Shown: positions 14,434-18,412 of the stretch, one piece after another | Layout: each line of letters begins with the position of its first letter | Numbering within the stretch: position 1 is the first letter of the stretch | Source of the DNA: JAENWH01 sp038248745 | Lineage (GTDB): Bacteria > Bacillota > Clostridia > Peptostreptococcales > Anaerovoracaceae | Direction: 5' to 3' | DNA: 18,412 nucleotides | Assembly (NCBI GenBank): GCA_038248745.1 | Contig: JBBRXC010000021.1 | Span: 1-18,412, forward strand | Position numbers and translations under genes: made by a program | Notes under the pieces: generated by a model | What the model was told of the DNA's origin: nothing | The model's database searches: none | Seen by the model: only the letters and a program-made list of their open reading frames with translations

Positions 14434-15624
14434 ATGAAATTATCAAACAGAATACTAGGAATGAGCCATTCACCAATTCGTAAATTTTATGTTTATGCAA
14501 ATAAAGCAAAGGCTCAAGGAAAAAAAGTGTATTATTTGAATATTGGACAGCCAGACATTAAAACACCAAAAGTATTTATGGAAGCCATCAGGAATTTTGA
14601 GCCAGATGTTCTTGAATATGCTCCTTCAGAAGGAATTCCAGAATTAATTGATGCAGTGATTAACTACTATAAAAGGCATGATATTGATTATGTTAAAGAT
14701 AATGTATTAATTACCAACGGGGGAAGTGAGGCGTTGATTTTCATCATGACCTGTCTACTTGATCCTGGAGATGAAGTGATTATTCCCGAACCTTATTACT
14801 CAAATTATGTAACTTTTATATCTATGGCTGACGGCGTTGTCAAGCCGTTGACAACAACTGCAGAAAATGGATATCATTTTGCAAATAAAGAAGGAATAGA
14901 AGCAGTTATTACGCCTAAAACCAAAGCCTTTGTCATTACAAATCCTGGGAACCCAACAGGTACCGTTTTAACGATAGAAGAAATGAGAATGATTTGTGAT
15001 TTGGCTATAAAATACGATTTCTATATAATTGCGGACGAAGTTTATAGGGAATTTGTGTATGATGGGAAGGAAATGACAAGTTTTGGACAGTATGAGGATG
15101 TTGCCGACAGGGTGGTTATCGTTGATAGTATATCAAAGAGATTTAGTGCCTGTGGCGCCAGAGTAGGATCTATTTTAACAAAAAATTGTGAGCTTTACAG
15201 CAACATGCTTAAATTGGCACAAGGAAGGCTTTCTTGTCCTATGTTAGACCAGGTTGGCGCAACAGCATTATATAATTTAGATCCCTCCTATTTTAATGAA
15301 GTCAAGGTGGAATATGAACATAGAAGGAATGTTGTTTATGATGAATTGTCCAAAATTGAAGGAATCATCTGCGAAAAACCTAGTGGTGCTTTCTATATTA
15401 CCTGTAAACTGCCTGTTGATGATGCTGAAGATTTATTAATATGGATGTTAGAAAACTTTGATGATAAGGGTGAGACAGTGATGTTTGCACCGGCTGAAGG
15501 ATTTTATGCCACGCCAGGACTTGGAAGAAGTGAAATAAGAATAGCCTATGTTCTTCATGAGGCAGATATGCTAAGAGGTATTGAAATAATAAGATTAGGG
15601 CTAGAGGCTTATCAAAAAAGATAA
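14434..15624 (+). CDS. Class I/II PLP-dependent aminotransferase
   Basis: This 396-residue protein is a fold-type I aminotransferase. The cofactor lysine is K235 in SISKRFSACGARVG, with NPGNPTG at 170-176, D201 in ADEVY (199-204) contacting the pyridine ring, Y121-region PEPYYSNY, and R369 in GRSEIRIAYV for the substrate carboxylate. It resembles the aspartate/aromatic group, but the amino-acid substrate cannot be read from these motifs. AGGAG at 14422-14426 lies 7 bases before the ATG. The gene is 25 bases after tlyA and 12 before mutS, so it could be co-transcribed with either side; I see no convincing promoter or terminator in those short gaps. Nothing in the context points to a specific pathway. 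Confidence 0.88.
   Translation: MKLSNRILGMSHSPIRKFYVYANKAKAQGKKVYYLNIGQPDIKTPKVFMEAIRNFEPDVLEYAPSEGIPELIDAVINYYKRHDIDYVKDNVLITNGGSEALIFIMTCLLDPGDEVIIPEPYYSNYVTFISMADGVVKPLTTTAENGYHFANKEGIEAVITPKTKAFVITNPGNPTGTVLTIEEMRMICDLAIKYDFYIIADEVYREFVYDGKEMTSFGQYEDVADRVVIVDSISKRFSACGARVGSILTKNCELYSNMLKLAQGRLSCPMLDQVGATALYNLDPSYFNEVKVEYEHRRNVVYDELSKIEGIICEKPSGAFYITCKLPVDDAEDLLIWMLENFDDKGETVMFAPAEGFYATPGLGRSEIRIAYVLHEADMLRGIEIIRLGLEAYQKR
14836..14855 (+). repeat. 8-bp perfect inverted repeat, probably chance
   Basis: GTTGTCAA (14836-14843) and TTGACAAC (14848-14855) are perfect complements around GCCG inside the aminotransferase gene. About two such repeats are expected by chance in 18 kb, so I attach no function. 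Confidence 0.4.
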
Positions 15625-15636
15625 AAGGATTTTAAT

Positions 15637-18264
15637 ATGGAATTATCCCCTATGATGAAACAGTATATGAGTATAAAAGAACAGTATAAGGATTGTATAC
15701 TGTTCTTTCGTCTTGGAGATTTTTATGAAATGTTTTTTGAAGATGCCATTATTGCTTCTAAAGAAATGGAAATCACCCTAACAGGTAAAAATTGCGGACA
15801 AGAGGAACGAGCCCCTATGTGTGGCGTTCCTTTTCATTCCTCTGATGTATATATTGCAAAGCTTATTGAAAAAGGGTATAAAGTGGCAATCTGTGAACAG
15901 ACAGAAGACCCTTCCACCGCAAAGGGTATCGTAAAACGAGAAGTGGTACAGGTGATCACCCCAGGTACTGTGATCAGTCAGACCATGTTAAATGAAAAAG
16001 AAAATAACTATTTGGCTTCCGTATTTATTGACGGCAAAGGGGCGGGGTTATCCTACTGCGATATTTCAACCGGAGAACTACGGGTTACCGACATTAATGA
16101 ATTTGATACAATCGATACAATTATTAACCAATTGGTCAGAATAAAACCAAAGGAAATTATTATCAACACCTCCGCAGAAAAAATCTGCAGTATTGAGGAA
16201 ATCAAACTTCTTACAGATTCCTATGTGAATGTTTTAGCGGATTCCTATTATGTCAATGGTTCGGCGAATGATGCCATACTTCGGCAATTTCATGTCAAAT
16301 CAATCATTGGGATCGGAATGAGAGAATGCGAAGTAGCAGTAAATGCTCTTGGCGCACTGCTTTCATATCTTTTTGAAACTCGGAAACAAAGCTTGAGTCA
16401 TATAACGCAAATAAGTTATTATGATATTGGCAGTTATATGTGTCTTGATAAGGCCACTATAAAAAATTTAGAACTGACCGAAACCCTTTATGAAAAGAAA
16501 ATCTTGGGATCATTGTTAGGAATTCTTGACAAGACGCATACAGCAATGGGGTCTAGAAAGCTAAAGCAATGGATCAAAGAACCTTTAAATAAGGCCCCTG
16601 ACATCCAGAAAAGGCTTGACGCCGTGGAAACTCTTGTTGATGACATTATCTTAAGAAACAATATTAAAGAGGGTTTAAAGCGAATATATGACCTTGAAAG
16701 ATTGGTTGGCAGAGTTTCCTTTGGCAACACAAACGGCAAAGATCTGATTGCTTTAAAAAATTCAATTTCAATACTTCCTGAAATTAAAAGCGATCTTAAA
16801 AATTGCGGAAATGACTTTCTTGAAGAAATTGAAAATAATATTTTTCCCCTCGACGAAATTTATCAGATCATTCACACGTCAATCGTCGATGAACCTGGTT
16901 TTACCATTAAAGAAGGTGGGATCATCAAGTCTGGTTATTCGGAGGAATTGGATGCCCTTAAATTTTCTATTAAAGATGGTCAAAACTGGATTGCCGGATT
17001 GGAAAACATTGAAAAAGAAAGAACTGGAATTAAAAACTTAAAAGTTGGATTTAATAAAGTATTTGGATTTTATATTGAAATCACAAAATCCAATTATGAT
17101 CTGACGCCAGAAAACTATATTAGAAAACAAACGCTTGCCAACTGTGAAAGATTTATTACCCCTGAATTGAAAGAGATGGAAAGTCTCGTTTTAAATGCTG
17201 AAGCAAAAATAAATCAATTGGAATATGAGATATTTTTAACTGTCCGGAGTTTTGTTCAGGATTACATTAGTGACATTCAAACGACTTCACAGGCCATTGC
17301 TATGTTGGATGCCCTTGTTTCTTTTGCTGAGGTCAGTGGAAAATGTTCATATGTTAAGCCTAAAATAAATACAGGGGATAAACTAATTATTGAAAAGGGT
17401 AGACACCCAGTTATTGAACAGATTATAAAAAATGGTGTGTTTGTGTCTAATAATACTTATGTCGATTGTGATTCATCCAGCTTACTGCTCATTACAGGGC
17501 CGAACATGGCAGGAAAATCAACTTATATGCGTCAAACCGCCTTGATTGTTTTGATGGCACAAATAGGATGTTTTGTCCCTTGTGCATCGGCAGAAATCGG
17601 TATCGTTGATCGAATTTATACCCGAATTGGTGCTTCTGATAATTTAACGCAAGGGCAAAGCACTTTTTACGTTGAAATGAGCGAACTGGCTTACATTTTA
17701 AATACCTCAACAGAAAAAAGCCTGATTATATTAGATGAAATAGGTCGGGGCACCAGCACTTATGATGGGTTATCCATCGCCTGGGCTGTTGTGGAGTATC
17801 TCTGTCATAAACAAAAGGGAACGAGAACATTATTTGCTACCCATTACCATGAGTTGACTGGACTAGAGACCACCATGAAGGGCCTTAAAAACCTTAATGT
17901 GGAGGTTTCAGAGGAAAATGGTAACATTGTCTTTCTTCATAAAATAATCGAAGGAAGCGCCAGCAGAAGTTATGGAATTCATGTGGCAAAACTGGCTGGC
18001 GTGCCAAAAGCAGTTTTAGAAGCTGCAGAATTCAAGCTGTTGGAATTGGAAGCAGGGGTGTTTGAAAACAAACTAAAATCAGAAACATCAAAAGGGCACC
18101 TTGATTTATATGAAACTGACAAAATGGAACAACCAATACAGCTTTCATTTTTTGAATCCATTGATGATCCCCTTGTTCAAAGAATTAAGTCTTTGAATTT
18201 AATGGAAATAACCCCATCTGATGCCATTAAAATATTGGAAGAATTAAAGGCGGCTACAAAATGA
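15637..18264 (+). CDS. mutS: DNA mismatch repair protein MutS
   Basis: MutS recognises mismatches and small loops and, with MutL, starts repair. The 875-residue protein has the usual domains: mismatch-binding domain I with F29-x-E31 (GDFYEMF), connector, core and clamp, then the ABC-type ATPase. Walker A is GPNMAGKS (621-628); STF at about 675; Walker B region ILDEIGRGTSTYDG (698-711) with D700-E701; and ATHYHEL after it. A C-terminal QLSFF (835-839) fits the beta-clamp binding motif. AAAAGG at 15623-15628 precedes the ATG, partly overlapping the aminotransferase stop. It ends in an ATGA overlap with mutL. The first 25 codons hold a perfect 13-bp inverted repeat (separate entry). Confidence 0.98.
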   Translation: MELSPMMKQYMSIKEQYKDCILFFRLGDFYEMFFEDAIIASKEMEITLTGKNCGQEERAPMCGVPFHSSDVYIAKLIEKGYKVAICEQTEDPSTAKGIVKREVVQVITPGTVISQTMLNEKENNYLASVFIDGKGAGLSYCDISTGELRVTDINEFDTIDTIINQLVRIKPKEIIINTSAEKICSIEEIKLLTDSYVNVLADSYYVNGSANDAILRQFHVKSIIGIGMRECEVAVNALGALLSYLFETRKQSLSHITQISYYDIGSYMCLDKATIKNLELTETLYEKKILGSLLGILDKTHTAMGSRKLKQWIKEPLNKAPDIQKRLDAVETLVDDIILRNNIKEGLKRIYDLERLVGRVSFGNTNGKDLIALKNSISILPEIKSDLKNCGNDFLEEIENNIFPLDEIYQIIHTSIVDEPGFTIKEGGIIKSGYSEELDALKFSIKDGQNWIAGLENIEKERTGIKNLKVGFNKVFGFYIEITKSNYDLTPENYIRKQTLANCERFITPELKEMESLVLNAEAKINQLEYEIFLTVRSFVQDYISDIQTTSQAIAMLDALVSFAEVSGKCSYVKPKINTGDKLIIEKGRHPVIEQIIKNGVFVSNNTYVDCDSSSLLLITGPNMAGKSTYMRQTALIVLMAQIGCFVPCASAEIGIVDRIYTRIGASDNLTQGQSTFYVEMSELAYILNTSTEKSLIILDEIGRGTSTYDGLSIAWAVVEYLCHKQKGTRTLFATHYHELTGLETTMKGLKNLNVEVSEENGNIVFLHKIIEGSASRSYGIHVAKLAGVPKAVLEAAEFKLLELEAGVFENKLKSETSKGHLDLYETDKMEQPIQLSFFESIDDPLVQRIKSLNLMEITPSDAIKILEELKAATK
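15659..15708 (+). repeat. 13-bp perfect inverted repeat with an additional direct arm copy, in 5' mutS
   Basis: AAAGAACAGTATA (15676-15688) and TATACTGTTCTTT (15696-15708) are perfect complements around a 7-base loop. A further AACAGTATA at 15659-15667 repeats the left arm 21 bases upstream, so it could compete for the same right arm through 9 bp. The stem starts about 40 bases after the mutS start codon. There is no T run beyond those in the stem, so it is not a standard terminator. Confidence 0.85.
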
Positions 18265-18412
18265 TCAAACTTTTAGATAAACTTGGTGCTGACAAAATAG
18301 CAGCTGGGGAGGTGGTTGACAGACCTCTCTCAATTGTCAAAGAATTAGTTGAAAATTCAATAGATGCAGGCGCTTCTCATATCACAGTAGAGATTAAAAA
18401 TGGTGGGAAATC
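18261..18412 (+). CDS. mutL: DNA mismatch repair protein MutL (3' end outside window)
   Basis: The first 50 codons of MutL run off the right edge. MutL is a GHKL ATPase that links MutS to the downstream repair steps; in Gram-positive bacteria it usually carries an endonuclease motif in its C-terminus, which is not visible here. Residues KIAAGEVVDRP (12-22) and VKELVENSIDAGA (26-38) are the N-terminal ATPase signature; E28 is the expected general base and N32 the magnesium ligand. The ATG overlaps the mutS stop (ATGA), and AAAGG at 18246-18250 lies upstream, so translation is coupled to mutS. Confidence 0.96.
   Translation, partial: MIKLLDKLGADKIAAGEVVDRPLSIVKELVENSIDAGASHITVEIKNGGK

Noticed and set aside
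15676..15708. The mutS palindrome as a LexA/SOS box
   Set aside because: Gram-positive LexA boxes read GAAC, four bases, GTTC; here the GAAC and GTTC are 19 bases apart, and the site is within the coding region.
16811..17041. A 76-codon plus-strand frame inside mutS
   Set aside because: It lies in an alternative frame of conserved MutS core sequence, with no recognisable domain and no good start signal.

Overview
The window looks like chromosomal core from a low-GC Gram-positive bacterium, most likely an anaerobic member of the Clostridia. The grounds are the AT-rich sequence, strong purine-rich ribosome binding sites, and gene orders shared with Firmicutes (mltG-trmR-U32 peptidase; asp23-nusB-TsaD paralogue-xseA-xseB-ispA-dxs-tlyA). 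I cannot name a genus. All 18 supported genes are on the + strand. Genes are tightly packed: the longest non-coding gap is about 110 bases (7700-7811), and no stretch over 300 bases lacks a gene. I see no tRNA, rRNA, CRISPR array, insertion sequence or phage gene.

Region 1 (1-3320) is RNA turnover and translation. It holds the 3' part of the RNase J gene (its start lies left of the window), a YlbF-family protein, a single-domain M24 metallopeptidase and elongation factor P (efp). A good sigma-A-type promoter sits inside the end of the M24 gene and probably drives efp. A modest hairpin with a short T run follows efp.

Region 2 (3386-7742) is an envelope and tRNA-modification cluster: MltG, a TrmR-like tRNA-wobble methyltransferase, a TrhP-like U32 protein with an iron-sulfur-type cysteine set, and a CNNM/CBS (CorC/HlyC-type) membrane protein. 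The last three genes overlap or nearly touch. The cluster ends at a clear intrinsic terminator (7715-7742).

Region 3 (7755-14408) starts at an extended -10 promoter and runs through asp23, nusB, a TsaD-like paralogue, both exonuclease VII subunits (xseA, xseB), farnesyl diphosphate synthase (ispA), DXP synthase (dxs) and the rRNA methyltransferase/hemolysin-like TlyA. Most neighbours here overlap by 8-20 bases, and several use TTG starts, so this is probably one translationally coupled operon serving transcription, DNA repair and isoprenoid precursor supply.

Region 4 (14434-18412) holds a class I PLP aminotransferase, mutS and the first 50 codons of mutL. This replaces the argR/recN/spoIVB genes that often follow tlyA in Firmicutes.

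I found no convincing new multi-gene system; this is mostly conserved housekeeping DNA. The signals most worth a second look are a perfect 13-bp inverted repeat with an extra arm copy inside the first codons of mutS, the TsaD paralogue with an altered nucleotide-site motif, the M24 peptidase without its usual N-terminal domain, and the promoter buried upstream of efp.
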